Origin: Artocarpus heterophyllus
Taxonomy: Eukaryota; Streptophyta; Magnoliopsida; Rosales; Moraceae
DNA: 64,000 bases
Reading direction: 5' to 3'
NCBI GenBank assembly: GCA_025403435.1
Contig: CM046327.1
Coordinates: 18,104,440 to 18,168,439 of the forward strand
In this document: piece after piece, positions 1 to 12,131 of the stretch
How the letters are laid out: the number at the start of each line of letters is the position of its first letter
How positions within the stretch are numbered: the first letter of the stretch is position 1
Translations under genes and position numbers: made by a program
The notes under the pieces: generated by a model
What the model was told of the DNA's origin: nothing
The model's input: the letters and a program-made list of their open reading frames with translations, nothing else
Database searches by the model: none

Positions 1-1515
1 AGCCACCGCCTTTCCCCATCGAAAAACAAAATCAAATAATAAAAAAACAAAAAATGAAGAAACGAAATGAATTTTTCGTTTCTTTTTTTTAGAGTTTTGG
101 ATTTCAGTTAAAAAAAAATAGCTCCAACTTTCGAGACTGGTTGTACTTGATGGGGAATTTATCAATTGTTTGATGTGACACGTGGGAGAATTACAGTTGA
201 CGGCTCAAGCTACGACGTCGTACAGGGGTTGATTTCGTTAGAGATGGCTTGCAAAAATGTGCCAAAGTGCTGTGGAGAATCGTCTCTTCCGGGGGTGCCA
301 AAAAAAAAAAGGGATAAAATTGGAAGGCCCCCGTGATTGGTTGCCAGGCATGAGTCATCCACCAAACTCTCAATTTTAAACTTGCAAAAAAATGGAAGAA
401 AAGTTAAGTCCACCGTTTTGTTGATGTTGATATCAAGAACCCAAAAACATCAAGAAAAACAAGGCAATTTCAAAGTGGGTGGAACAGGAGGTTAGAATCA
501 AAACATTATAATAGTAAAAGTTTTACACAGCAGCAATTAAGATTATTATGCTAAAACGACTTTGGGTTTAATTTTTGATATTTTAAATAATATTTATCTG
601 ATTATATTATGACTTATCATTTAATAAAAAATATATAAAAATTAATTAAATATTATTTTAAATTTTTTAAATAACATGTTATAATATAATTGGTTGGACA
701 CTATTTAAGACATCAAAACTGAACATAAAATTTAAATCCTGCTAAAACGTGGTTCTCAAACACTCTCGTAAATGACAAGTGCTTTTTTCCTTAGATTTAA
801 AAAAATAATTCTAGCATAATGTAATGGTCAAAGATAAAGTCGTAGTGGTGGCATCTTCACCAGAGAAAGGTCCAAAAAAACGAAATTACAAATTCTATAC
901 ATTGTTGTTATTCTATACATGAATGATGAGTACAACCTATCTATTTCTCTTCAATTGGAGAGTTTTTCCTTCTTTTTTAAGTCTTTGGAGCTTTGACAAA
1001 TGGTTTATTAAAGCAATATATCTAACATTCAATCATACAAATCATGCAATTTGAACTTAAGAATATTAAATTGAAGAAACATTTTTCTTTAGTGGGTGAG
1101 AAATGATCAAATATTCCCTTTGTCGTGACTCCAAGTAGAAGTACGGAGTACAATAATTATGATAATGAAATACATATAATTTTTTGGTCGAAAAGCACCA
1201 ACTCTTTCAAGGGGAACAAACCAAAAAAGAATATGAACAAGGGAAGTGGGACGGGCACCAAAGTCGCCTGAAGGGCAGCTGTGGCCCATCTTGCTAAGAA
1301 GATGAGTGTTAGGTTAATTAGCAGGGAACGTGAATTTAAATGAACCTGGCCCGTGAAAAGAAAAAAAAGGGGCTAATCTGGCCCACTAGCCTTTAGTTCA
1401 CACTGGCTTGGTCTACAAACCTCAGCGATCAACATCTCATGACTGAGTAGGTTTTCAGATTTTTCTAAGGAGAATTTTCGTAACTGTTATTTTTGAAAGC
1501 TGCATTTTATAAAGA
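1..1515. other. Non-coding stretch, no gene seen
   Basis: No open frame here looks like a conserved protein. The short minus-strand frames near 191-413 and 1107-1289 are low-complexity and have no family features. A G-box-like CACGTG lies in the cacgtggg context near 180, but without a gene on either side it cannot be assigned to a promoter. The sequence is AT-rich with long A and T runs. The first bases could belong to a gene lying off the left edge; that cannot be tested here. Confidence 0.5.
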
Positions 1516-2045
1516 ATTTTTAGGACATTTGGCCCTTAATTTTTTTGTATTTTTATAAAGTGATCTTTAAAGTTTTTTGTAGCAATTGTGTCCTTAAACT
1601 TAATAAAATGTGCTAATTAAGTTCTAATGACAAACTTACTTCATAATTAGGACGGAAATAAGTACATGAGATACATATGGCCCATTAAAAATACATATGC
1701 ACCTTATTTGCTTCTAATTAGAGTCAAATTGTTCATTTTATGCTTAAAAAATAAGAGAAAACAAAAAAAAAATCATTGTTGATGGTTTTTTTTAAACAAT
1801 TTTGTTAGCTTATATGTATAATTTACTCATTTTGGTGCTCAAAATTTGGCATCTTCCCTTCTAAATGGGTAATATGTATCTCTCTTGATCATTTTCTATC
1901 TTAATTTTGATAAAATTTTGTGGTTAGGGACTTAATTGTAACACTTAACGAAGTTAAGGACTCTATCGCTATGGGGAAAAAAAAAGTTCAAGAACCATAT
2001 TAAAAACAAACCCTAAAATTTAAGGGGGCAAATGTTCTAAAAACC
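1516..2045. mobile_element. MITE-like element with long, imperfect terminal inverted repeats
   Basis: The left end (tttttaggacatttggccc) is matched in reverse complement by the right end (gggggcaaatgttctaaaaa), and the similarity continues inward for roughly 100 bases with phrases such as 'gtccttaa' and 'caattaagt' in both arms. There is no coding capacity. This is the layout of a non-autonomous DNA transposon with long TIRs (Mutator-like or fold-back type). No target-site duplication could be read with confidence, so the ends are good to only a few bases. Confidence 0.5.
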
Positions 2046-3117
2046 CTTTGATTAATACCCCATATGTTTAAGTGTGACACAACTTAAAAATGTAATATAA
2101 ATAGTAGTGTGGTATGAATAAACAAATTTTCTAAAAATATGGCCTAATATGTAATTTTCTCATTTTTTAATCTGTTGAACAGATTGATTGAAAATTCAGA
2201 AATTGTGGTAAATACTACTTTTTAAAATAGTTGTAATCAATAGTAGGATTTAGCATTAGTTGCAATAAAAAGTAAGTTTTGTACTATATTAAAAAACTAT
2301 AAATTGCATCAAATAACATTTATTAGAGGCATGTGAGAGGAATAGTCATGGTGATAGTGAAACAATTTTAGAGAAAATAAGAGGTGCAAGTTACTTTGAT
2401 GACTTCTTAATTTGTCATGCAAATACACTATTAATTTTTATATTCCAACATTTATGCAATTAATTTTTTATTCCACTCTAAACGTGTTATATCTCCATTC
2501 TCCTTCTAAAATTATAGTCCCCAACCAATTCCAACATTGAAATCAATCAATCTAAATAAAGTTGAGTAGAGCTAGTTGGGTTGTACATTATAGAAAAAGA
2601 ACATTTCAATTTCAAATAAAACAGACAAAGTGACAAACTAGAATTGATGACAAATAGTGTTAGAGGCCATAAACCAATATAAAAAGAAAGATCAACTACA
2701 CAAGTTTAAATACAAAGTGGTAAACTACAATTAAAATTAATAAAAATGAAAACCCTCTCATACGATACTAAGAAACATTAACTAGTATGTAGCACATATT
2801 ATTATTATTATTATTACTACTACTACTATTATTATTTTATTCGGACTTAGGGATAGGAAGATTTGAATTTTTCATATTTGGGCTACGTCATGTGTTAATT
2901 TACTGTTAAACTATACTTATAATCACAACAGATTTTATATTTTGATATATATAAAGATAGAATGACAGGGTTTTCTTATATGTAATTTGAAAAAGATTCA
3001 TCGAGTGGGTTAGAAAAAGCTAAACACAAAATCTGCTCAAATATGGACCCATTTTGATAGGTAATTATTATTCTTCTTCTTATTATTATTATTATTATTT
3101 AGGGATGAAAGATTTAA
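2046..3117. other. Non-coding stretch with ATT/ACT microsatellite
   Basis: No gene is recognised. A compound trinucleotide microsatellite (ATT repeats changing to ACT repeats and back) lies at about 2798-2838, and an ATT-rich stretch lies at 3079-3100 just left of the old solo LTR. The rest is AT-rich sequence without features that can be named. Confidence 0.5.
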
Positions 3118-3122
3118 ACTTT
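3118..3122. repeat. Target-site duplication, left copy (acttt)
   Basis: Five bases, acttt, directly precede the old solo LTR (starts tgtgacacc at 3123) and recur directly after its end (…gttaca) at 16098-16102. This fixes the borders of the old insertion across the nested element. Confidence 0.75.
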
Positions 3123-4418
3123 TGTGACACCTGTTATTCTCCTAACGAGTATTAAGGTAATTAAATTAATTTTTAGTGTGCCAATCAAAAATTTGTTTCA
3201 TTTAAAATTCATTTCACAATATTTATTTCTATCTATTTTTATATTTTCTAAATTTTTCCTATACTTATTTAGTATGTTTACTGAAAAGCCTTGGAACTTC
3301 TAATAAATTTCAAAAATATCATTTTGGCATTATGTGTGCTAAAGTCTCCAGAGGAGACATGAGGATATTTTTCCCAACTACTCTTGACCCTCATTTTCTT
3401 CATTTCCTTCGTGACATGCTCCGACATGTCTCCTCCATAATTGCTTCATCACTTCTCTTCAAAGACCTCATCTTTTCTTTCTTTTTCTTCAACGGTTCCC
3501 ACACTCTTCTCATTTCTTTGCTGAAGCAAAATACTTAGAGAACTTCTTCAAGGCAGCCATAAAAATCAGCCACCATCGCCTCCATTTGAGCAAGAATTTC
3601 AACCATACTAAAGTCAAGGAACCTATTTTGAAGCTATTTCAAGCTTCCAACTAGCCATAATCTAAGGTTAGAATCGTATGAACAAATTTAGTTTTTCATT
3701 TATAATTTTTTTGTTTATACTCAAGGATTATTCAAATTTATGTTCTTAAACCTAAGCATATGTATAAGGTCTAAGTGTATACGCTGTAGATAGAAAATTT
3801 ATATTGTTAAACTTTGTAATATCTTTATGGGTAGCGGCTCTTTCTTGAAATTCTGGGATTAAATAAAAATGAATTTTGTAAATTAGTTTGAATATCTAAA
3901 AAGTAAACATCCTAAGCTTTTTAACGAGCTATCATAAGCCTAAATCGGAGTTGTATTTTATTTCCTATGAATTTTTCAATTTTCGGATTAAAAACGAGTA
4001 AACCTGGCAGTAACAATATACCGCCCGTTTATGCTAAGTAAACCACTTGTTAACCCGTGTGATAATTGTAGATAGTGAACATATCCTTTTTGCAAAAGTA
4101 TATTGCCAGCTTGCCATGGTATACCAATTGCTAACCTAAACCAACAACTCATCTTTGCTCACCACCTAATTCCTTAATGTCTTGCAACCTTTCCAATATT
4201 ATCCTAAGTGATTGACGAATCTTATTAGAGATTAAAACATATAGATTACTTGTATATATATTTTATATCGTGTTAAGACAAAGATTGTTTACTGTGGTAT
4301 TCAAAAGAGGTTTGCATAAAAGCTTTAATGGCACACTAGTAAGATGGATTTACACATGATTTATTTATGAATATGGTTGCATGTTGGGCTCTAGTTTTAA
4401 ATTGTCCTTATGCACGCC
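3123..4418 (+). mobile_element. Old Ty3/gypsy solo LTR, 5' part
   Basis: First 1296 bases of an LTR that continues at 14944-16097 (about 2450 bases in all). It aligns by eye along its whole length with the LTR at 49252-51708 and, in reverse orientation and more loosely, with the LTRs of the young element nested inside it. No internal domain or second LTR adjoins it and it is flanked by acttt on both sides. It is therefore a solo LTR left by recombination between the two LTRs of a former full element. The plus orientation follows from the 49252 copy, which is followed by a primer-binding site on the plus strand. Confidence 0.85.
4414..4418. repeat. Target-site duplication of the young element, left copy (acgcc)
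   Basis: The sequence acgcc sits directly before tgtaacaccc at 4419 and again at 14939-14943, directly after gggtgttaca. It is part of the interrupted old LTR; the uninterrupted LTR at 49252 reads through the same point (…gcacgccttagg…). Confidence 0.95.
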
Positions 4419-7225
4419 TGTAACACCCCTATGTGGGGGTTAACAGTTTTAAATAAATAAAAATAATTTTAAATTTTATATTATTTAAATCAATTAAACA
4501 ATGCCCATGGGTCTTTAAACAACAAGAAAAATAAAAATAAACGTTTTAAATACAAACCACAGTTTTTAGTGTAGCACCAAATATATATAATTACAGTCAT
4601 CATCACCATAGTACAATTCCCAAATAACTTAACACAGCCATAAAAAAAAATAATACAACTCTTACATGTTGTAGATAAGTTGTAATTAAACAGGGTCTTC
4701 TAACACGAAAACAGCAAGATTGTTTTCGCTTATTCCTCTTCAAATATGTTGCACTGAGTTCCACCTGAGATATGAAGATATGATAGGGATGAGCATCGAC
4801 ATGCCCAGTAGGGATATCATGACTCACCTTATGGTTTATCCATTACCACATTAAAAACTGCATGGTTAGTAGGTTACATCATATTCCAGATTATGAGGTT
4901 TATTATGATCACATCTTATGGATACCGTAGTTAATCATTACCAAGTGTCATAATTACACATTTATACAAATATTACCAATCATCATTGTTCCTAGGTATC
5001 CATGTTAAATTGAGTATCACTCAACTCATCGAAACCCAAATGGGCGTACTTGATCACCCTATAAACATTTCAAGGGTGTTCCGGTGAGGGGACATCAAGC
5101 CCCGAGTCCTCACCAAATCGATTCCTGTACAGTGTGTTCTGGGACTTTCAACCCAAGGAAGCGTCATCACCTTCCCCCTATTTTTCCTTTTAGGGTATTC
5201 GTGCCCAAGGACGTAACCGTCGCCCTTTTTACATCTCACTATTCCTTTGTATTCAATTTATATTTATAGAGTCAATTTCCTAACCATGCTTCTCAATTTA
5301 TAACATATGTCAAATCATTATATTTATCGCTATACAATATACATATTTTACAATATAAAACAATCAAATTTAATTTACCAAAACCTCACAAAAGATGAGT
5401 AATAGAATCCCTACCTTCAAAGCTTAACAACAAACTTTTATTCTCGGAATTAATCAACGTTAGCTCCACACATCCTTGACCCTAAGGCATGCATAAGGAC
5501 AATTAAAACTAAAGCACAACGTATAATCACATTCATAAGTGAATTATGTGTAAACCTGTCTACTAGTGCCATTAAAGTATTTTTATGCAATTGTTCTTTA
5601 AATACCAAGTAAACAATTTTTATCTTAAACGCAATATAAAATACATACAAGCAATTTTTATGTTTTAGTCTCTAATAAGAATTCATAAATCATTTAGGGT
5701 AGTATTGGAAAGGTTGTAAGACATTAAGAGACTAGAAGGTGAGTAAAATTGGGTTTTTGGTTCAAGTTAACAGCTAGTATACCATGGCAACTTGGTGGTA
5801 TACTTTTGTAAAAAGGCGGGTTCACTATCTACAATTAACACACGGGTTAACAGGTGGTTTACTTAAGATAGACGGGTGGTTTATTACCACTGGCAGGTTT
5901 ACTAGTTTCTAATCCGAAAATTGAAAAATTCATAGAAATTAAAATACAACTCCGATTTAGGGTCATGATAGCTCATTGGAAAGCTTAGGATGTCTACTTT
6001 TTAAATATGCAAACCAATTTACAAAATTCATTTTCATTTAACTCCAGAATTTTAAGAAATAGCCACTGCCCATAGAGGTATTATAAAGTTTATGGGATGT
6101 CAAATTTTTCTTTAACTTAAAGCATATTATCCTTGTTTAAAATCTCAAAACCATTCCAAAATATGCAACATGCATTATATAATCAGAATAAACATATTCT
6201 CATGAGTTTTATACCAAAATCATTATCAAATTATATCTCTAGCCTTTCTTGTAAATAATGATGAAAACATGCTTAAATTTGCTCTTTAAGCTCAAAACAT
6301 TAGAACATCAATCTTAAAGTTATGGAAACCGGTTTTAAACATTCCTAACATGTTTCTAACATTGTCATCAAACCAAAATAAAAGTTGGTTGTGGGTTGTA
6401 ACTCAAGACTCAAGTTTTTTGTTCATAAATGTTTAAGGATGCATGTTAACTTAACTAGAAATTTGCATGAATTTTGAACACGAAAATTATGCATTAAACA
6501 TGGAGAAAATACATACTAAAAACTAAGTTTAGATTAAAGAAAACCTACCTCAAAACTTCTTTGAAAAGCACCAAAGTTCGGGTTAACAATCAAGCTTGAA
6601 TTAACTCTAAAACCGCCTCGATCATGGTTGGGAATTATAATTGTCTTGGCCACAAAGAGAGCTTTGTGCTCTATGTCTTTAGTTAGAAATTTGAAGTGAG
6701 AAAGGGAGAGAATGAGAACTAGAGAAGAAGGTGGTGATAGTTAAATAAAAAGATATCAAAATGCTTAAGAGGAATGGGATGTTTACGGGGGAAAGTTGTA
6801 AGAAGAAACAAAAGAGTCTTAAAGGAAAATATCATCTTGTCTCCCATGAAGATTTTTAGCAAATCATGCTAACATAATTGAGGGGACAATTGGAGTGAAT
6901 TATAGAAGAAGATAAGGAAATAATTAAAGAGGTGGTTGAGAAAATATCTCCATGTCTTTTATGAATTGAGGGAAAATAATTCAATGTCCCCTTCGGATAC
7001 CTTTAGCAAAATAAGAAGAAGGCTATATAATTGAGCAATAATTTAGGGAGACAAGATTGGTAGAAGTGTTGGTAAATTTTGAATGTTTCTTAGGAAGACT
7101 TGGTAAGAAAATACTAAAGTGGTATTTTTTTTTTAATGATCGTAAACAACTTAGTAATTTTAAATAGTCACATTTTATTCATTAAATTTTACAAAATCAT
7201 GCCCGTTAAAAATACGGGTGTTACA
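4419..7225 (-). repeat. 3' LTR of the young Ty3/gypsy element
   Basis: 2807 bases, bounded by tgtaacaccc and gggtgttaca on the plus strand. It equals the copy at 12132-14938 wherever compared, including a run of ten T before 7136. Small open frames inside (near 4603-4827, 5054-5269, 5450-5650) recur identically in the other LTR and have no protein-family features, so they are not genes. A loosely periodic motif block lies at about 5770-5905. Confidence 0.95.
5770..5905. repeat. Semi-regular GGTTTAC / GGTATAC motif block in the LTR
   Basis: Variants of the seven-base word GGTNNAC (one ends in T) start at 5797, 5819, 5845, 5856, 5878 and 5896, several spaced about 18-22 bases apart, with a mirror-image word (gtatacc) at 5778. 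The same block occurs at 13483-13618 in the other LTR and, in reverse complement, in the old LTR near 4005-4125. Function unknown; position within the LTR is conserved between the two LTR families. Confidence 0.5.
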
Positions 7226-7238
7226 GCTCTCCCCTCCT
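7226..7238 (-). other. Polypurine tract of the young element
   Basis: Read on the minus strand this is AGGAGGGGAGAGC, directly before the 3' LTR start TGTAACACCC. Its place between the end of gag-pol (7283) and the LTR is where plus-strand DNA synthesis is primed during reverse transcription. Confidence 0.85.
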
Positions 7239-7282
7239 ATAAAAAAATTTCGTCCTCGAAATTTCTTACACTGATTACAATG

Positions 7283-10200
7283 TTAAAACAAATGTGGATA
7301 CTTTTCTCTCATTTCAGATTCAAGTTCCCATGTGGCTTCCTCCACATCATGGTGTTGCCACATCACTTTCACCAGAGGAATTTCACGACGACGTAATATT
7401 TTTATTTCATGATCCAGTATTTGAACTGGAATTTCTTCATAATTCGTATCTCCTTGAATCGGCACATCTGTCCACATGATCACATGTGAAGGGTCGGGTT
7501 CATACTTTCTCAACATCGATACATGAAACACATTATGTACATGAGACAATTGTGGTGGTAGGTCTAAACGGTATGCCAACGTTCCAATGCGTTCCACAAT
7601 CTCAAACGGTCCTGTATACCTTGGTGCTAACTTTCCTTTAACACCAAATCGAGATACACCTCGTTTTGGTTTCACTTTTAAGAACACAAAGTCTCCAATC
7701 ATGAACTCTAAAGGTCGCCTCCTCTTATCTGCATAACTCTTTTGTCGACTTTGAGCTGTCTGAAGACGTTCGCGAATAATCTGGATCTTGTCCGTTGTTT
7801 CTCTGATAAACTGAGGCCCAAGTTCAAGACGCTCTTCCTTTTCAGCCCAACACAATGGAGATCTACAAGGTCTACCATATAAGGCCTCATATGGAGCCAT
7901 TCTAATACTTGCTTGGTAACTGTTGTTATATGCGAATTCAACATATGGCAGCTGTGCAGCCCAATTTGTTCCAAAGTCCAGCACACAAGCCCGAAGCATA
8001 TCCTCGAGAATCTGAATGACACGTTCAGATTGTCCATCTGTTTGAGGATGAAAAGCTGTACTAAAATTCAATTGAGTTCCCAAGGCCCTCTGCAATCCTC
8101 TCCAAAATTTCGACGTGAAACGTGTATCTCTATCGGAAACTATTGACATTGGCACTCCATGCAATGTCACTACCTTTTCCACGTATAATTGACATAATTT
8201 TGAGACACTATAACTAGTTCTGATTGGGATGAAGTGGGCTGTCTTAGTTAAACGATCTACAATTACCCAAACGGCGTCATGCCCTATTTGAGTCTTAGGA
8301 AATCCAGTAACAAAGTCCATTGTCACATGATCCCACTTCCATTCTGGAATAGGTAAGCTCCTCAACTCGCCTCCAGGCTTTTGATGTTCCGCTTTAACCT
8401 GTTGGCACGTCATGCACTTAGAGACAAAGGTTGCTACATCTCGTTTCATTCCTCGCCACCAGTATTGTCGTTTTAGATCCATATACATTTTTGTGCTTCC
8501 AGGATGAATAGCAAACTTTGAACGGTGAGCCTCATCTAGCACCGCATGCCTGAGATATGGATCCTCTGGAACAACTAATCTTCCTTTGTAAAGTAAAAAT
8601 CCTTCTGGCTCAATCTGCCATCCATCCAGTTGTTCTCCATTTTGTATTTGCTCCCAAACCCTACGTAATCCTTCATCGTGCCATTGTCCTTGTTTTACTT
8701 TCTGAATTAACGTAGGAGTTGCTATCACATTGAATAGGAAAGCTCTCTCGTCATCTTCATAATATTGCAAGTTGAAGTCGGCGATGGTGACTCGTCTCCA
8801 ATCTTCCAATGCTAAACTGGCTATACGTCCGTTGTTCTTACGACTTAGAGCATCTGCCACGGCATTTGCTTTTCCAGGATGGTATTGGATACTAAAGTCA
8901 TAGTCCACCATGTACTCAGTCCATCTTCGTTGCCTTAGATTGAGATCCTTTTGAGTAAACAAATATTTCAGACTTTGATGATCTGAATATAGCTCGAACT
9001 TTGCGCCATATAGATAACATCTCCAAATTTTGAGTGCGAAAACCACAGCAGCTAACTCAAGATCATGTGTGGGGTAGTTCCTCTCATGGGGTTTCAATTG
9101 GCGTGAGGCGTAGGCAACTACTCGTCCATGCTGCATTAACACACAACCCAAACCATTTCCTGAGGCATCAGTGTATACTGTGTAAGGCTCCTCGTTGTTA
9201 GGTATGATTAGCACAGGTGCACTAGTGAGTCTTTGCTTCAGTTCCTCAAATGCTTCTTCACATTTATCATCCCACACGAACTTGACATTCTTCCTTGTGA
9301 GTTTTGTTAATGGAGAAGCAATCTTTGAAAAATTCTCTACGAAGCGTCGATAGTATCCAGCTAGTCCGAGGAAACTTCGAATCTCCGACACGTTCTTTGG
9401 TCGTTCCCAATTTAGCACTGCTTCAATTTTGGAGGGGTCCACTGAGATGCCTTCTTCAGAGACAACGTGTCCAAGGAACTTGACCTTCGTCATCCAGAAA
9501 TCACATTTTTCTCTTTTTGCATAAAGACCATGTTCTCTCAACGTTTGTAGAGCGATCCTCAAATGCTCAGCATGTTCTTCTTCGTTTTTAGAATAGATCA
9601 AGATATCATCTATGAAGACAATGATAAATTGATCTAAGTACGGTCGAAAGACACGGTTCATCAAGTCCATGAAAGCCGCTGGTGCATTAGTCAACCCGAA
9701 AGGCATGACAAGAAACTCAAAATGACCGTAGCGAGTCCGAAAAGCTGTCTTTGGAATGTCCTCTTCTCTTATCTTCAGTTGGTGATATCCGGATCGTAAG
9801 TCAATCTTTGAGAAATAGCAAGATCCTCCTAACTGATCGAACAACTCATCAATTCGGGGTAGAGGGTACTTGTTCTTGATAGTCAATCGATTAAGCTGGC
9901 GATAATCGACACAGAGCCTCAACGATCCGTCATGTTTCTTCACAAAAAGTACTGGAGCTCCCCAAGGTGATGTACTTGGTCGAATAAATCCTTTTTCCAG
10001 TAATTTGTCCAACTGCTTCCTCAATTCCACTTTCTCAGCAGGTGCCATTCGATACGGAGCGATAGAAACAGGCGTTGCTCCTTGAGTTAGGTCGATGACA
10101 AACTCAATTTCTCTATTAGGCGGAAGTCCGGGCAATTCATCTGGAAAAACATCTGAAAATTCGTCCACCACAGGAGTGTGAGAGGATAGGTCACTCTTCT

Positions 10201-11980
10201 TTAGTTCTCCATTTGAAGCAAAGATCGTCCCAAGATTGGTGAAATTCCTTCGTCCTCCAATACAAGCCTTTAGCACCGGGGCTGGTGTCACTGTTCCTGT
10301 TTTTGCCTGAAATTCGATGACTTGTCCATTCTTGGTGAATAAAGAGACACGTTTCCTATGACAATCTACTATTGCCTGGTATTTAGTTAGCCAATCCATT
10401 CCTAAGATTACATCAAACTCTGTCATAGTTATTACATATAGGTCAACCGATAGTTTATGTTCTCCTATAACAATACACACTGATTTACAAATTATGGATA
10501 CTTCAGCTATCCCGCCCATTGGTGTACTAAGGGTTAATGATGAACTACATGTCTCAGTTTCTAATTGTAGTACGGAAGCAAATAACATAGATATAAATGA
10601 ATGAGTGGCACCAGTGTCAAATAATACATGAGCCCAAGAATGAGACACGTGAATCATACCGTCTACAACTGAGTGATCAGCCTGTTTTGCTTGTCCAGCT
10701 GTAGCCGTAATTGCATAAGCTTGTGCTGGTGCTTTTCCTTTATCACTTTTTCCTCGGTTTCCTTGGCTACTACTAGCCTTATTATTATTTCTCCCAGAAA
10801 AATATGGCCTTTGATTCATTGAGCTTTGTGGAGTCGGTTGGAAGTTCTGATTAGCATAAAAATTGGAACCCTGTGGCCGTTGTTGATAGTTGTACTGAGG
10901 CTGGAACCCTCGAGGTTGAGTTACTGAGACTTGGGAAGCTGGAGTGTTTTGCTGAGGCGCTCCACGATTTTGACTCCCTCCCCAAACAGTGGAGCCAAAA
11001 TGACTTCCTTGTGGCCTTGGTGCAAAGGATGATTGTGTAGGGTGGTTAGGGCAATTTCTCCTCAGATGTCCCACTTGTCCACAGTTATGACAAGCATACG
11101 GTTGGAAACGACCACTACCAGAAGATCCACCACCAATAGTCACTCCACTATGCTGAATGACTTGCCCTTGTGACTTCTCTTTCTTACTTATTTTCCTTTG
11201 ACGCCCACCAGAACCCTTATACTCTCCATAGGAGTTATTTAGTTCTGTCTCTGCCCGCTGTGCCGCAGCTACAAGATCAAGAAAATCTGTTGATGGAACA
11301 GCAGCTATCATTTGTCTGATTTTCGGCCTCAGGTTATTTCTAAATTTTTCGCATCTCGCCATTGGATCCGATACAGCCCCGGGATTGTAGCGAGACAATT
11401 CTATAAATCGAGCATGGTATTCAGCAACTGTTGTATCTCCCTGCACCAGGTTTTCAAATTCTCGCATCATTGCTTGCCTATGGCTCTGAGGAATATAGGT
11501 GTTGCGAAAAATGGTTTCGAACTGCTCCCATGTAAGATTCGGCACGTCATAGTCGTCTTTCTGAAGATCCCACCATTCTTCGGCTTTACCCTCAAATATA
11601 TATGTTGAAAAGCTAACCCAATACTCCCGTGGAATCCTCAAGGTGTCCAACTTCTTTTTGACTGCCTTTAGCCATTGTTCTGCTATGACCGGGTTAGGTT
11701 CTCCACTAAATGTGGGTGGTTTCTGCTTCATAAACTCCTTCAACAGAGTTAGATGTCGTTGTTCGGGATCACGAACCTCCACAGGTCTTTGCACATTTTG
11801 TAATGCTTGAAGAATTTGTCCTAAATTATTTACTTCTGGTGCAGCTGGCGGGGATTGTGTTGCATGTTGTAGTTGCTCATCTTCTTGAGCTTGTTCCATC
11901 GGTTCCGGTTGCTCAACTTCTTGAGCATGTTCAACCGGTTGTGACAGCTCAGACGATTGCATTTGACGTCTTGGTGGCAT
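7283..11980 (-). CDS. Ty3/gypsy gag-pol polyprotein (Tekay/Del type chromovirus), intact
   Basis: A single frame of 1565 codons from the ATG at 11980; the frame stays open 14 codons further upstream to a TTG at 12022, but the MPPRR start is typical of this family and is preferred. Approximate positions from the ATG: gag with a retrotransposon-gag core at 80-240; CCHC zinc knuckle at 297-310; aspartic protease with DTGA from D455; reverse transcriptase with FIDD (D791, D792); RNase H with D938, E975 and D1000; integrase with an HHCC zinc-binding region (H1152, H1159, C1189, C1192) and catalytic D1222, D1283 and E1319; chromodomain-like tail over the last 60 residues ending YPHLF. All expected catalytic residues are present and there is no stop or frameshift, so the enzyme set for copy-and-paste transposition looks complete. 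Gag and Pol share one frame, so Gag excess would have to come from processing or another mechanism. Confidence 0.95.
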   Translation of the reverse strand: MPPRRQMQSSELSQPVEHAQEVEQPEPMEQAQEDEQLQHATQSPPAAPEVNNLGQILQALQNVQRPVEVRDPEQRHLTLLKEFMKQKPPTFSGEPNPVIAEQWLKAVKKKLDTLRIPREYWVSFSTYIFEGKAEEWWDLQKDDYDVPNLTWEQFETIFRNTYIPQSHRQAMMREFENLVQGDTTVAEYHARFIELSRYNPGAVSDPMARCEKFRNNLRPKIRQMIAAVPSTDFLDLVAAAQRAETELNNSYGEYKGSGGRQRKISKKEKSQGQVIQHSGVTIGGGSSGSGRFQPYACHNCGQVGHLRRNCPNHPTQSSFAPRPQGSHFGSTVWGGSQNRGAPQQNTPASQVSVTQPRGFQPQYNYQQRPQGSNFYANQNFQPTPQSSMNQRPYFSGRNNNKASSSQGNRGKSDKGKAPAQAYAITATAGQAKQADHSVVDGMIHVSHSWAHVLFDTGATHSFISMLFASVLQLETETCSSSLTLSTPMGGIAEVSIICKSVCIVIGEHKLSVDLYVITMTEFDVILGMDWLTKYQAIVDCHRKRVSLFTKNGQVIEFQAKTGTVTPAPVLKACIGGRRNFTNLGTIFASNGELKKSDLSSHTPVVDEFSDVFPDELPGLPPNREIEFVIDLTQGATPVSIAPYRMAPAEKVELRKQLDKLLEKGFIRPSTSPWGAPVLFVKKHDGSLRLCVDYRQLNRLTIKNKYPLPRIDELFDQLGGSCYFSKIDLRSGYHQLKIREEDIPKTAFRTRYGHFEFLVMPFGLTNAPAAFMDLMNRVFRPYLDQFIIVFIDDILIYSKNEEEHAEHLRIALQTLREHGLYAKREKCDFWMTKVKFLGHVVSEEGISVDPSKIEAVLNWERPKNVSEIRSFLGLAGYYRRFVENFSKIASPLTKLTRKNVKFVWDDKCEEAFEELKQRLTSAPVLIIPNNEEPYTVYTDASGNGLGCVLMQHGRVVAYASRQLKPHERNYPTHDLELAAVVFALKIWRCYLYGAKFELYSDHQSLKYLFTQKDLNLRQRRWTEYMVDYDFSIQYHPGKANAVADALSRKNNGRIASLALEDWRRVTIADFNLQYYEDDERAFLFNVIATPTLIQKVKQGQWHDEGLRRVWEQIQNGEQLDGWQIEPEGFLLYKGRLVVPEDPYLRHAVLDEAHRSKFAIHPGSTKMYMDLKRQYWWRGMKRDVATFVSKCMTCQQVKAEHQKPGGELRSLPIPEWKWDHVTMDFVTGFPKTQIGHDAVWVIVDRLTKTAHFIPIRTSYSVSKLCQLYVEKVVTLHGVPMSIVSDRDTRFTSKFWRGLQRALGTQLNFSTAFHPQTDGQSERVIQILEDMLRACVLDFGTNWAAQLPYVEFAYNNSYQASIRMAPYEALYGRPCRSPLCWAEKEERLELGPQFIRETTDKIQIIRERLQTAQSRQKSYADKRRRPLEFMIGDFVFLKVKPKRGVSRFGVKGKLAPRYTGPFEIVERIGTLAYRLDLPPQLSHVHNVFHVSMLRKYEPDPSHVIMWTDVPIQGDTNYEEIPVQILDHEIKILRRREIPLVKVMWQHHDVEEATWELESEMREKYPHLF

Positions 11981-12110
11981 AGTTTCTACTGGCTGCGAAA
12001 ATTTAACTAGGATCAGTACCAAATGATGATGACATTAACACCTAACTTTAAAACCATTCCCAAAGATTAATTTTTAAGGTGGTGCTATACCCCCTAGGTT
12101 AATCGAACCT

Positions 12111-12124
12111 AGGCTCTGATACCA
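12111..12124 (-). other. Primer-binding site (initiator Met-tRNA)
   Basis: On the minus strand this reads TGGTATCAGAGCCT, the usual plant primer-binding site complementary to the 3' end of initiator Met-tRNA. It starts seven bases inside the 5' LTR border at 12132, so it also fixes the direction of the element. Confidence 0.9.
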
Positions 12125-12131
12125 AAAATTC

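Noticed and set aside
5054..5269. Overlapping small frames on both strands in the LTR (repeated at 12767-12982 and, in part, 15237-15419)
   Set aside because: They lie in conserved LTR sequence and are open by chance on both strands; the conservation is explained by LTR identity.
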